From NCBI RefSeq assembly GCF_001274775.1, contig NZ_LGUE01000004.1:356163-420162 (forward strand): 64,000 nucleotides of DNA, given 5' to 3'. The translations under genes and the position numbers were made by a program. This DNA comes from Rossellomorea marisflavi (lineage in GTDB: Bacteria > Bacillota > Bacilli > Bacillales > Bacillaceae_B). The notes below the pieces were generated by a model. The model was not told where the DNA came from, did no database searches, and saw nothing but the letters and a program-made list of their open reading frames with translations. Positions within the stretch are counted from its first letter, which is position 1. Every line of letters begins with the position of its first letter. Below are positions 25,858 through 33,894 of this stretch, one piece after another.

Positions 25858-27801
25858 GTGAACATGTACTCTCTTATCGGAAAGAATCTCAAGAAAAATC
25901 TCAAAAACTACTATCTTTATATTTTTGCCCTGACTTTCGGGGTGTCGCTGTTCTTTGCCTTTGCCACCCTGCAGTATGATCCGTCCATGGATGCGACGAA
26001 CGGGTCGATCAAGGGAGGGGCGGCCATCCAGGTGGCGTCCTTCATGCTGATCGCCATCATCGGGATCTTCCTTATCTATGCGAATGCGATCTTCATTAAA
26101 CGACGCAGCAAGGAAATCGGGTTACTTCAGTTGATCGGGATGTCGAAAAAGCGAATCGTGTTCCTATTGAGTGCGGAGAACTTCCTGCTTTATGCCGTGG
26201 CCACCGTCCTCGGAATCGGCGTGGGATTTGCCTTTTCAAAGCTGATTACGTCGATCCTCTTCAAGGCAGTGGGGATCACGGCGGTCGCAAAGCTTCATTT
26301 CTCCATGGCCGCCATGGAGCGGACGCTCATCGTCTTCTCTGTGATCTTCCTGATGATCCTGCTTATCAATGCCGCCTTCATCAAGAAACAGAGCATTTTG
26401 AGCCTGTTCAAAGTAAAATCTGCTTCTGAAATGAATGTAAAGAAGCAATCTGTATGGGAGATCCTGATGGGGATCCTGGGCCTTGGCCTGGTATCGTCGG
26501 GGTACTTTGTGTCAACGAAGCTGTTCGGCGGGGATTTCACCTCGACGGTCGAACTGATGGGTGCCATGATGTTCATCTTGGGCTCGGTCATCATCGGGAC
26601 GTATTTCTTCTATAAAGGGTCTGTGAGCTTTGTGTTCAACGTGATCCGCAAGCAACGAAAAGGATATTTGAACGTGCGGGAAGTCCTGTCCCTGTCCTCC
26701 ATCATGTTCCGCATGAAGACGAATTCCATGCTCCTGACGATCATCACGACCGTCTCAGCACTGGCCATCGGGCTCCTGTCCCTCACGTACATTTCGTACT
26801 ATTCAACCGAGGCGTCTGCCAAGAAGCAGCTGCCGGATGATTTTACCTTCCTGAAGGAGGAAGGGTTGAATCAATTCGAGAAAGCCCTTGGGAGCAATCA
26901 CATCGATTACAGCGAAAACCGCATCGACGTGCTTCAGGTGGCGGTCGATCTGGAAGGCATCGTGTCCGGTAAAGTCGACGGGATCGCCATGGATCTAAGC
27001 AAAGCGCAAATGAGCGTCATCTCTGCAGATGATGCCGGGTTGAAGCTTGGCAAAGATGAAGCGATCCTGACGGGGTACAGTGATATGCTGAAGAACTTCA
27101 TGCCGATGAAGGAGAAAGGGGAAATCGTCCTCCAGAACAAAGAAACGAAGCAGCCCCTCGAGCTGATCAAAACGATGGATGATCACTATATTACCTGGAA
27201 ATTCACAGGTGGCGGGTTCCCTGTGGTAATCGTGAACGATACCGTCTTTCAAACGATGAAGGACCATCTGGATCCCGAGCTTCAGGGTACGTCCAATATC
27301 AATCTGGGCGTCAACATCAAGGATGACCGTCAACTGGAGAAAGCGAACGATCTGTACGTGAGCCTGTTCGGAAAAGAAGAAACCCTGTCGGATTCCCGTC
27401 CGATCTACATCGAGTACCAAAAAGCCAATATGGGGATCTCCGTATTCATCGTCGGCTTCCTCGGACTCACCTTCCTCATTACATCAGGCTGCATCCTTTA
27501 CTTCAAGCAGATGGATGAAAGCGAAGAGGAACGTCCGAACTACACAGTCCTCCGCAAGCTCGGCTATTCACGGAATGACCTGCTGAAAGGCATCCGTTTC
27601 AAGCAGCTGTTCAACTTCGGGATCCCCCTCGCCGTCGGCCTCCTGCACAGCTACTTCGCCGTCAAATCCGGCTGGTTTTGGTTCGGAAGTGAGCTCTGGA
27701 CGCCACTCCTGATCGTCATGGGACTCTACACCGTCCTCTACTCGGCATTCGGCGTACTCTCCACCCTCTACTCCCGCCGCATCATCCGGGAATCCCTTTG
27801 A
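25858..27801 (+). CDS. BceB-type ABC transporter permease (FtsX family), orphan
   Basis: About 647 residues with the ten-helix BceB plan. Helix 1 is YYLYIFALTFGVSLFFAF, helices 2-4 carry IFIKRRSKEIGLLQLIGMSKKRI (the FtsX coupling region), and a large extracellular domain of about 200 residues lies at roughly 320-530. The last helices follow ERPNYTVLRKLGYSRNDLLKG. BceB permeases work with a BceA ATPase to free lipid II-cycle targets from peptide antibiotics and to signal to a BceS kinase. I chose the GTG at 25858 (AGGAGG seven bases upstream). No ATPase, kinase or regulator gene is adjacent, which is odd. A BceR-like operator precedes it, so a system encoded elsewhere may control and power it. 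Confidence 0.85.
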   Translation: MNMYSLIGKNLKKNLKNYYLYIFALTFGVSLFFAFATLQYDPSMDATNGSIKGGAAIQVASFMLIAIIGIFLIYANAIFIKRRSKEIGLLQLIGMSKKRIVFLLSAENFLLYAVATVLGIGVGFAFSKLITSILFKAVGITAVAKLHFSMAAMERTLIVFSVIFLMILLINAAFIKKQSILSLFKVKSASEMNVKKQSVWEILMGILGLGLVSSGYFVSTKLFGGDFTSTVELMGAMMFILGSVIIGTYFFYKGSVSFVFNVIRKQRKGYLNVREVLSLSSIMFRMKTNSMLLTIITTVSALAIGLLSLTYISYYSTEASAKKQLPDDFTFLKEEGLNQFEKALGSNHIDYSENRIDVLQVAVDLEGIVSGKVDGIAMDLSKAQMSVISADDAGLKLGKDEAILTGYSDMLKNFMPMKEKGEIVLQNKETKQPLELIKTMDDHYITWKFTGGGFPVVIVNDTVFQTMKDHLDPELQGTSNINLGVNIKDDRQLEKANDLYVSLFGKEETLSDSRPIYIEYQKANMGISVFIVGFLGLTFLITSGCILYFKQMDESEEERPNYTVLRKLGYSRNDLLKGIRFKQLFNFGIPLAVGLLHSYFAVKSGWFWFGSELWTPLLIVMGLYTVLYSAFGVLSTLYSRRIIRESL

Positions 27802-27840
27802 AAGAATGGGGACGATTTTTGAAGCAACGGATGACTCGTA

Positions 27841-27850
27841 GGGACGGTTC
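27841..27850. repeat. Degenerate half of the dispersed palindromic repeat
   Basis: GGGACGGTTC, preceded by a weaker GGGGACGATT at 27808-27817. These are remnants of the repeat found intact at 29299, 30540, 31203 and 44892. Confidence 0.45.
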
Positions 27851-27882
27851 TTATACCACAATTTAATCAAAGCGATGATAAT

Positions 27883-27918
27883 GGACGATTCCCTTTTTTA
27901 CAGGAATCGTCCTTTTTT
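27883..27918 (+). terminator. Intrinsic terminator of the permease gene
   Basis: Stem GGACGATTCC (27883-27892) / GGAATCGTCC (27903-27912) with T6. The stem sequence itself resembles the dispersed GGGACGGTTCC repeat, so a repeat unit may have become the terminator. Confidence 0.8.
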
Positions 27919-27924
27919 GCTGTG

Positions 27925-27979
27925 TTGACATTCCCACATTCTGGTGGTAAACTGAATTTATCTCGAATTCGAGATAAAT
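27925..27979 (+). promoter_or_regulatory. Promoter with MhqR/OhrR-like palindromic operator
   Basis: -35 TTGACA (27925-27930) and -10 TAAACT (27948-27953) are 17 bases apart. A perfect 24-base palindrome lies immediately downstream at 27956-27979, with core TATCTCGAATTCGAGATA. This core closely resembles the MhqR operator of Bacillus (ATCTCGAAT type), which controls quinone- and catechol-responsive genes. Its position over the start site suggests repression. Confidence 0.7.
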
Positions 27980-28008
27980 CAATATAAGATAAAAAGGAGG
28001 ACGAGAAC

Positions 28009-28248
28009 ATGATCAGCAGCTTGCAGCGCATCAATGAGCTGGCTCGTAAAGCACGTGAGGACGGATTGACCCCAGGGGAAGTCGAAGAAAGAGCGGCATT
28101 GAGGGAAGAATACCTGCAGGAAATCCGCGGTCAAGTTTCCTCCACCATGAGCAGTTTGACCATTGTGAATGAGGACGGCGAGGATATCACCCCTACCGCC
28201 CTGGTGATTGAAAAAGCCATTCAGTATCGGAATTCACTTCCGTTTTAA
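28009..28248 (+). CDS. DUF896 family protein (YnzC-like)
   Basis: A 79-residue helical-hairpin protein. RINELARKAREDGLTPGEVE and AALREEYLQEIRGQV are the DUF896 signature, and EDITPTALVIEKA matches the conserved end. The B. subtilis relative YnzC is of unknown function. It stands directly behind the MhqR-like operator and 24 bases before the LLM oxidoreductase, so the pair forms one transcript. AAAAGGAGG lies before the ATG. Confidence 0.82.
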   Translation: MISSLQRINELARKAREDGLTPGEVEERAALREEYLQEIRGQVSSTMSSLTIVNEDGEDITPTALVIEKAIQYRNSLPF

Positions 28249-28272
28249 TCATAGAAGAAAGAAGGAATTATC

Positions 28273-29292
28273 ATGGAAATCGGATTGTATTCTATAGGGG
28301 AACATTTGAGGAATCCCATGAACGGGGATTATATTTCTGCCCAGCAGCGGATCCGGGAATTAATTGAAACAGCCGTATTCGCAGATGAGGCAGGGCTTGA
28401 CGTTTTTGCCGTCGGGGAAAGCCATCAGCGTTTGTTCATGACCCAGGCCCATACGGTCATCCTCGGTGCGATTGCCCAGGCCACGAAAAACATCAAGATT
28501 GCAAGCTCCGCCACGGTTCTCAGTACATCTGATCCGGTGCGCGTGTACGAAGACTTCGCCACCATCGACCTGATCTCGAACGGTCGCGCGGAGATTGTGG
28601 CCGGCCGCGGGTCGCGTGCCGGTGCCTATGAGCTTTTCGGGTATGATGTGGACGATTACGAAGACTTATTTGAAGAGAAAATCGAGCTTCTCATGCAGCT
28701 CAACCGCGAGGAGAAAGTGACGTGGGAAGGCAGATTCCGCGCCCCGCTCCGCCAGGCCACGATCCTTCCGCAGCCGCTGAAGGGGTCCCTGCCGATCTGG
28801 CGGGCCGTCGGGGGACCGCCGGAGAGTGCCATCAAGGCGGGAAAAGCAGGGATACCCATGATGCTCACAACACTCGGCGGACCGTCCACGGGTTTCCTTC
28901 CAGCGGTAGAAGGCTTCAGGAACGCAGCCAAAGAGGCGGGCCACGATCCCGCTTCCCTTCCCCTTGCTACGACGGGCTTCCTTTATACAGCCAAGGATAG
29001 CCAGACGGCCTTGAGGGAATTCTATCCCCACCTCAACAGCGCCATGATCCAACTGAAGGGTGGCGGTTACCCGCAGGATCAGTTCGCCGCAGCCACTGAT
29101 TACCGCGATGCCCTGATGATCGGGTCGCCTCAGCAGATCATCGAGAAGATCCTCTATCAGCATGAGCTATACGGCCATCAGCGCTTCCTCGGGGAAATCG
29201 ATCTCGGCGGCATCCCCCTTGATCAGATTAAGAAGAATATTGAGCTCATCGCTACTGAAATACTGCCGGCTGTTAAGAAATATACGAAGTGA
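28273..29292 (+). CDS. LLM-class flavin-dependent oxidoreductase (luciferase-like)
   Basis: A 339-residue luciferase-like TIM-barrel monooxygenase using reduced FMN. Typical features are FAVGESHQRLFMTQAHTVIL, IKIASSATVLSTSDPVRVYE, IDLISNGRAEIVAGRGSRAG (flavin phosphate region) and the C-terminal MIGSPQQIIEKILYQHELYG. The substrate is not readable. Control by an MhqR-like operator suggests a role in the response to quinones, aldehydes or related electrophiles. It is followed by a dispersed palindromic repeat that could act as its terminator. Confidence 0.85.
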   Translation: MEIGLYSIGEHLRNPMNGDYISAQQRIRELIETAVFADEAGLDVFAVGESHQRLFMTQAHTVILGAIAQATKNIKIASSATVLSTSDPVRVYEDFATIDLISNGRAEIVAGRGSRAGAYELFGYDVDDYEDLFEEKIELLMQLNREEKVTWEGRFRAPLRQATILPQPLKGSLPIWRAVGGPPESAIKAGKAGIPMMLTTLGGPSTGFLPAVEGFRNAAKEAGHDPASLPLATTGFLYTAKDSQTALREFYPHLNSAMIQLKGGGYPQDQFAAATDYRDALMIGSPQQIIEKILYQHELYGHQRFLGEIDLGGIPLDQIKKNIELIATEILPAVKKYTK

Positions 29293-29298
29293 TAAATA

Positions 29299-29344
29299 GG
29301 GACGGTTCCTATGCGCCGATTTGATGGCGTACGGGAACCGTCCC
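29299..29344. repeat. Dispersed palindromic repeat, unit A
   Basis: Arms GGGACGGTTCC (29299-29309) and GGAACCGTCCC (29334-29344), with an inner GCGCC/GGCGT pairing. It lies between convergent genes and could fold into a long hairpin followed by T's. Confidence 0.7.
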
Positions 29345-29350
29345 TTTGTT

Positions 29351-30460
29351 TTATTTACGATAGTCTTTCAGGTTCAGGACCTTTCCTTTTCTTCCTTTTT
29401 GTTGGTGGTACCCTTCCCGCAGGCCGACCGGAGAATGACCTTTCAAGATCCATTTTCTGGTCGTATTGTGAAGTTCCATCATAAGATCAATCAGAATCGT
29501 CATTTCTTCCCCATCGGGGAGTTCAATGGATTCCCCCAATTCATCCATAATGAATTGGAACTTGATATCCACTCTCATCATCCCTACGATCATGTTCAAT
29601 GTTTCATCAAGTTCTTCTTTTTTCATCTCATAGAGAATCCGGAAGAATTCGGAAAGTTGCTTAACAGCAGGGGTTTTCTCAACGTAACGTGGGTTCGCTG
29701 CCAGTTTCAGCTGCTCCTTCGTAAACGGGTAAAATTCAATATCGGTTCTTTCCATTTGTGCCTCGCGAATATCAAGCTCACTTTCCACCCCGGGGTGTAG
29801 CCAGCTAAACATCCCCTGTTCGAGATTCAGGTCATAGAGTCCGACCAGATGCAAAACCTCTCTTATTTTTTCCGTGAAGGGTTCTTTCATCACATTCTCC
29901 AGGTGTTCATACTGCTGTGGTGCATAGAGGGCACCCTGCATATTCAACATACCTTTCACCACTTCCACCCACTCCGTATTGCGCTTGATGGCTCGTTTGA
30001 GCTCTTTGCTCTGTTCAGAGGCAATCACGGAGAGCACTTCTTGTGGCATGATCAGCAAGCGCATGCCGTCTTGTACGACTGGGAACACCATCCCTAGATC
30101 TCTCAGCACCGAAACCATAAGACTTGATACGTCGCCTGCAGGGTAGCGTCCAGCCGCATTCACCACCCGTAAAAGAAGGGCGTATGCGTCATTGGTCAGA
30201 ATCGAAAGTTTGTCCGGGATCCTTGCCGGAATTTCGTTAACCAGGACTTCTGCCAACTTGGTTTTGTTCAGCTGGCTGACACCCGTTATCGCATACATTT
30301 TCCTGATCTCTGACAATTCATTTTTAGTGAATTGGATTAATAGTTCATGTAAATCATGACTGTGATAGGGTGTCCACAGCTTCTCTTCAAATGTATGATG
30401 GAGCTTCACTAGCGTTTCTTCCATTTCATCCATGATCCGTTTATTTGATCTTTCATCCAC
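29351..30460 (-). CDS. Unknown protein with SAP/Rho-N-like N-terminus
   Basis: About 369 residues, starting at a GTG (30460) with AAGGAGG seven bases before it. Residues about 35-70 (FTKNELSEIRKMYAITGVSQ, then LNKTKLAEVLVNEIPARIPD) resemble a SAP or Rho-N helix-extended-helix motif. The remainder is helical, without catalytic motifs, and ends in a basic tail (YHQQKGRKGKVLNLKDYRK). Similar N-terminal regions occur in Bacillus proteins carrying a C-terminal SEC-C metal-binding motif, but no SEC-C Cys cluster is present here. I do not assign a function. The gene is flanked on both sides by the dispersed GGGACGGTTCC palindromes. Confidence 0.6.
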   Translation of the reverse strand: MDERSNKRIMDEMEETLVKLHHTFEEKLWTPYHSHDLHELLIQFTKNELSEIRKMYAITGVSQLNKTKLAEVLVNEIPARIPDKLSILTNDAYALLLRVVNAAGRYPAGDVSSLMVSVLRDLGMVFPVVQDGMRLLIMPQEVLSVIASEQSKELKRAIKRNTEWVEVVKGMLNMQGALYAPQQYEHLENVMKEPFTEKIREVLHLVGLYDLNLEQGMFSWLHPGVESELDIREAQMERTDIEFYPFTKEQLKLAANPRYVEKTPAVKQLSEFFRILYEMKKEELDETLNMIVGMMRVDIKFQFIMDELGESIELPDGEEMTILIDLMMELHNTTRKWILKGHSPVGLREGYHQQKGRKGKVLNLKDYRK

Positions 30461-30539
30461 AATCTTACCTCCTTGTTCAACGTTGATACCTTCAGTTTCC
30501 CATATCCCTACTGGTGATTCAACGATGAAACATAGAATA

Positions 30540-30577
30540 CGGTTCCTGTGCATCGATTGTCCGATGCACAGGAACCG
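30540..30577. repeat. Dispersed palindromic repeat, unit B
   Basis: Perfect 16-base arms CGGTTCCTGTGCATCG (30540-30555) and its complement (30562-30577) with a six-base loop, between the unknown gene and the decayed lipoprotein. Confidence 0.75.
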
Positions 30578-30588
30578 TCCCCCCTTCG

Positions 30589-31046
30589 TCATTTCAACTC
30601 CACCTCCCACTCCTGCGCCAGTTCTTCGATATGTTTGTTTAAGGTCGTAACCTTTATATTATAGGCTGCGAGCAGGTCATCGGATTCTTCCATCAAGGAA
30701 TCATAGATGGCCTTCAGTGCGTCCTTGAAGGAATTCAAGGTAGTTTTCTTCTACGTCCCGTGCCAGGTTCACCAAGTTTTTGACTTCATAGCTTTTATAG
30801 GTCCAGCCGTCTAGCATCAAGAATATTTTCATACCCCAGTATGGCATTATTTTCGATAGCAGCCACCACTTGATCAAGATCCTTGTTCGGTCCCTTCGAT
30901 GCTTCAATCATTTATTTTCTGGCGTCCGCCTCCATTGAACCCAACTCAACCAGATCTTCATTGATGAAGGCCGTAAAGAACGTATAATCCACGCTGCACC
31001 AGGCAAGGACCATCGCGGCCATGCAGTCTAAAAATAGTTTTTTCAT
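30589..31046 (-). pseudogene. Decayed lipoprotein gene related to the tandem array
   Basis: Reading from the ATG at 31046 gives a damaged lipoprotein signal (MKKLFLDCMAAMVLAWCS), then NEDLVELGSMEADARK and an in-frame stop. The same frame continues MIEASKGPNKDLDQVVAAIE before drifting. After at least two frameshifts the 3' part reads FKDALKAIYDSLMEESDDLL and LNKHIEELAQEWEVELK-stop. The plan and ending match lipoprotein 1 of the array (LADEWDVEI). It is therefore an inactivated sixth paralogue 8 kb away, flanked by palindromic repeats. Confidence 0.65.
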
Positions 31047-31202
31047 AGGTGGCTCCTTCTCCTGTCTCTTATGTACCAAATCGGGGATTGAACATCCCAA
31101 CCAGCCATTTTACAACATTCCCCACTATAACATGGATATCTTCACCTAAAAAAAGGATCTTTTTATCCATTTCACCTATGGAATGATTGGAATGAAGGAA
31201 AT

Positions 31203-31249
31203 AAAGGGACGATTCCGTTCAGGCATCAGCCGATCGGAACCGTCCCTTT
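31203..31249. repeat. Dispersed palindromic repeat, unit C
   Basis: Arms AAAGGGACGATTCCG (31203-31217) and CGGAACCGTCCCTTT (31235-31249) with one mismatch. A further half-unit, GACGCACTGGAACCGTCCCC, follows near 31293-31312. Confidence 0.7.
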
Positions 31250-31292
31250 CTTACACACGCTGGTCTTAGCATTTACACGTCTGACTGTTTTG

Positions 31293-31312
31293 ACGCACTG
31301 GAACCGTCCCCG
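31293..31312. repeat. Half-unit of the dispersed palindromic repeat
   Basis: GACGCACTGGAACCGTCCCC, the right arm only, directly before the stop of the xylF-like gene. Compare the right arm of unit D at 44924-44943. Confidence 0.5.
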
Positions 31313-31316
31313 TGCT

Positions 31317-32360
31317 TCACTCATACACTTCCTCCCGGGTGTGGAAGTGGTCGGCGATGATGGTGGTGTCGAGGTTGGCTTTGTTGACTGCGGTGGGCTG
31401 GAGGAGGACGGATGGGACTTCGATTTTGCCGTTGTTGATTTTTTTGTCGGTGTCGATGTATTCGCCGCGTGCGATGGAGATGGCGAGGGCTGCCGCTTCT
31501 TCTGCCAGGATATTGATCGGCTTGTAGACGGTCATGGCCTGGGTGCCCTGGACGATGCGGCGGACGGCGTTGAGTTCGGCATCCTGCCCGGCGACGGGGA
31601 TCTTCCCGGCGAGTCCCGCTTCCTCCAGCGCCTTCTCGGCCATGCCCGCGGTGGCATCGTTGGCGGCGATGACGGCATCGATGTCCTGCCCGTTCGCTTC
31701 AAGGGCCTTTTTCATATTGTCATAGGCGTTCTCGGGCAGCCAGTTGTCGGTCCACTCATCGTACACCACCTGGATCTCTCCCCGGTCGATGGGCTCCTTC
31801 AGTACGTCAAAGACGCCTTTCTTCAAGAGGTGGGCGTTGTAATCCGTTTCCGCCCCGCCGATATACACATATTTCCCCTTGGGAACAAGTTCGGTGATGG
31901 CATCTGCCTGTAGCTCCCCGACGCGTTCGTTATCAAAGGATACGTACAGGTCGATGTCGGCGTTCCGGACGAGACGATCATAGGAGACGACCTGTATGCC
32001 GGCCTTATGGGCTTTCTGGACGATGGCCGCGGCGGCTTCGGCGTTATACGGGACGATCACGAGGACGTCGACGCCTTCTGCGATGAGTGTTTCCGCCTGC
32101 AGCACCTGGAGGGCATCATCCCCCCGTGCCTCGGTGATCAACACTTCCGCTCCCTGGTCCTCCACGGCCTGCTTGAAGAGATCCCGGTCCCGCACCCATC
32201 GCTCCTCTTCCAGCGTATCCATGGAGAAGCCGATCTTAACGGGACTTGGCGATTCTTCTTTTTCTTTATGGACCGGCACGACCGGCTCCTTTTCTTCGCA
32301 TCCGGCGAGGATCATCCCGAAGAGGAGGAGCCACGCCAGGTGACGCATCGCTTTCCCCAT
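31317..32360 (-). CDS. xylF: D-xylose-binding-type lipoprotein (XylF family)
   Basis: A 347-residue periplasmic-binding-protein fold with a lipoprotein signal (MRHLAWLLLFGMILAGC). The XylF hallmarks are IGFSMDTLEEERWVRDRDLF, DVLVIVPYNAEAAAAIV, VVSYDRLVRNADIDLYVSFD and VAGQDAELNAVRRIVQGTQA, which include the sugar-contacting Arg, Asp and Asn positions of xylose-binding proteins. It is the last gene of the sensor operon, 13 bases after the response-regulator gene, and has no permease of its own. It may deliver sugar to the GguAB transporter nearby or assist sensing. MGK at 32360 or MRH at 32348 are both possible starts. Confidence 0.82.
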   Translation of the reverse strand: MGKAMRHLAWLLLFGMILAGCEEKEPVVPVHKEKEESPSPVKIGFSMDTLEEERWVRDRDLFKQAVEDQGAEVLITEARGDDALQVLQAETLIAEGVDVLVIVPYNAEAAAAIVQKAHKAGIQVVSYDRLVRNADIDLYVSFDNERVGELQADAITELVPKGKYVYIGGAETDYNAHLLKKGVFDVLKEPIDRGEIQVVYDEWTDNWLPENAYDNMKKALEANGQDIDAVIAANDATAGMAEKALEEAGLAGKIPVAGQDAELNAVRRIVQGTQAMTVYKPINILAEEAAALAISIARGEYIDTDKKINNGKIEVPSVLLQPTAVNKANLDTTIIADHFHTREEVYE

Positions 32361-32373
32361 GCCCCATCACCCT

Positions 32374-33894
32374 TTATACATGTTGTCCGAGCAGGCTCCT
32401 CCGGTACTCTTTCGGGGAGTGCTTCGTCATTTTCTTGAATACCTTGCTGAAATAGTTCGGGTCATGATACCCGACTTCGTAGCTGATTTCCTTGATGCTT
32501 TTCTCTGGATTCTTCATGAGCCCCTTCGCCTTGTCCATGCGGCATTCCGTGAGAAAATCGATGTAGTTCATCCCCTGCTTCTCCTTGAACATCTTGCTGA
32601 TGTAGATCGGACTGAGATGGACGGTCTGGGCCAGGGTATCAAGGGACATATCTTCGTGGGAGTGATCCTGGATGTACTGCTTGATCTGCTGGAACGTGTC
32701 GGCTTCCGTATGGCTGAAATGAGTCCGATAGGCTTCCTTCATCTCATCGAGGAGGCGCTCCGCTTCCTTCCGCAGCGTGCGGTAGTCCGTCGGCTGCACG
32801 GAAAAGAGGGGCTCCTGCGTGTCGATCCCGCTCTCACTGAGGACGCGGGACGTCATCCACAGCACCTGAAGGATCCGCTGCTGGGAATAGATGATCGGCG
32901 TCCCTTCTTTCTCCAGGGTGGTGATGGCGTTGGTCACCTGGGTATGGACCCGGTCCCACTGCCCGAGGCGGATGTTTTCCATGAGCTCCTTCTGGTCGGT
33001 CATCGCCTGCTCCCGGGTTTCGGGCTTCAGGGGGATCTCCTCGAAGAACCGGTACCGTTTCCGTCCCTGTGTATCAACGGTGGCGAGCATCGCTTCCTGG
33101 TAGGAACGCCTCACGTCATCCAGTGACGAGCAGACGTTCCCGATGCCGATGAACCAGTCCTGTTCCGCCCCGAGGGAAAGGAGTTCGCGGGCGAGGGCAG
33201 TCGCCTGGGAGCGGTAGGTGGTCCCGGTCTCCCTGAAGACGATGAGGGGAAGCTGTCGGCCATATAAGGCACCGGTCCAGCCTCGCTGGCGGATCGCCTG
33301 ACGGATCTCGGAATAATGGCCATCACCGCTTTCCGAAAGGAGGAGGACCATGACGAACAGATCCCCTTCTGCCGGAACGTCCAGCATCTCCATGAGTAGA
33401 TCCACATGCACATCGTGGACGTGGTCGAAAAGGAGCTGAGTCACGACGTCGGTTTCGACGAGCATGCGTGCCCTCTCCCACTTCTCCTGCTGATCGAGGC
33501 TCGCCACATGCCTACTGCGCTCCGCCTCGATTTCACCGAGGACCTTCCCGATCGTCGCCACGATCTCCGCCGCCTTGCTCGGCTTCAGGATGTAGTCCTT
33601 CGCCCCGAGCTTGATGGCTGCTTTCATGTAGGAAAAGGTATCATAGGCCGTCACCATGATGAACTTGATATGGGGCTGTTCCGCCGTGATGGCCTCGATG
33701 GCTTCAAGCCCGTTCATCCCCGGCATCTTGATGTCCATGAGGACAAGATCAGGACTGAATGTGGCCGCCATGTCAACGGCCACCCTTCCGTTTTTCGCCT
33801 GTTGGATGACGAGATCGGGGAAATGCTTCTCCAGGATGAGCTGCATCCCTTCCCTTTCCATCGGTTCATCATCCACGATGAGCAATTTGATCAT
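32374..33894 (-). CDS. Two-component response regulator, AraC output (YesN type)
   Basis: About 506 residues. The N-terminal receiver domain MIKLLIVDDEPMEREGMQLI has the phospho-acceptor Asp near residue 54 (LVLMDIKMPGMNG) and the conserved Lys in KDYILKPSKA. A middle region of about 250 residues follows. The C-terminal AraC domain has two HTHs (MSLDTLAQTVHLSPIYISKMF and KSIKEISYEVGYHDPNYFSK). The ATG at 33894 (ggaaggag upstream) is used rather than the extended frame. It overlaps the sensor kinase gene by 26 bases. It should activate the sugar transporter operon at 40383-36476 on signal. Confidence 0.92.
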   Translation of the reverse strand: MIKLLIVDDEPMEREGMQLILEKHFPDLVIQQAKNGRVAVDMAATFSPDLVLMDIKMPGMNGLEAIEAITAEQPHIKFIMVTAYDTFSYMKAAIKLGAKDYILKPSKAAEIVATIGKVLGEIEAERSRHVASLDQQEKWERARMLVETDVVTQLLFDHVHDVHVDLLMEMLDVPAEGDLFVMVLLLSESGDGHYSEIRQAIRQRGWTGALYGRQLPLIVFRETGTTYRSQATALARELLSLGAEQDWFIGIGNVCSSLDDVRRSYQEAMLATVDTQGRKRYRFFEEIPLKPETREQAMTDQKELMENIRLGQWDRVHTQVTNAITTLEKEGTPIIYSQQRILQVLWMTSRVLSESGIDTQEPLFSVQPTDYRTLRKEAERLLDEMKEAYRTHFSHTEADTFQQIKQYIQDHSHEDMSLDTLAQTVHLSPIYISKMFKEKQGMNYIDFLTECRMDKAKGLMKNPEKSIKEISYEVGYHDPNYFSKVFKKMTKHSPKEYRRSLLGQHV

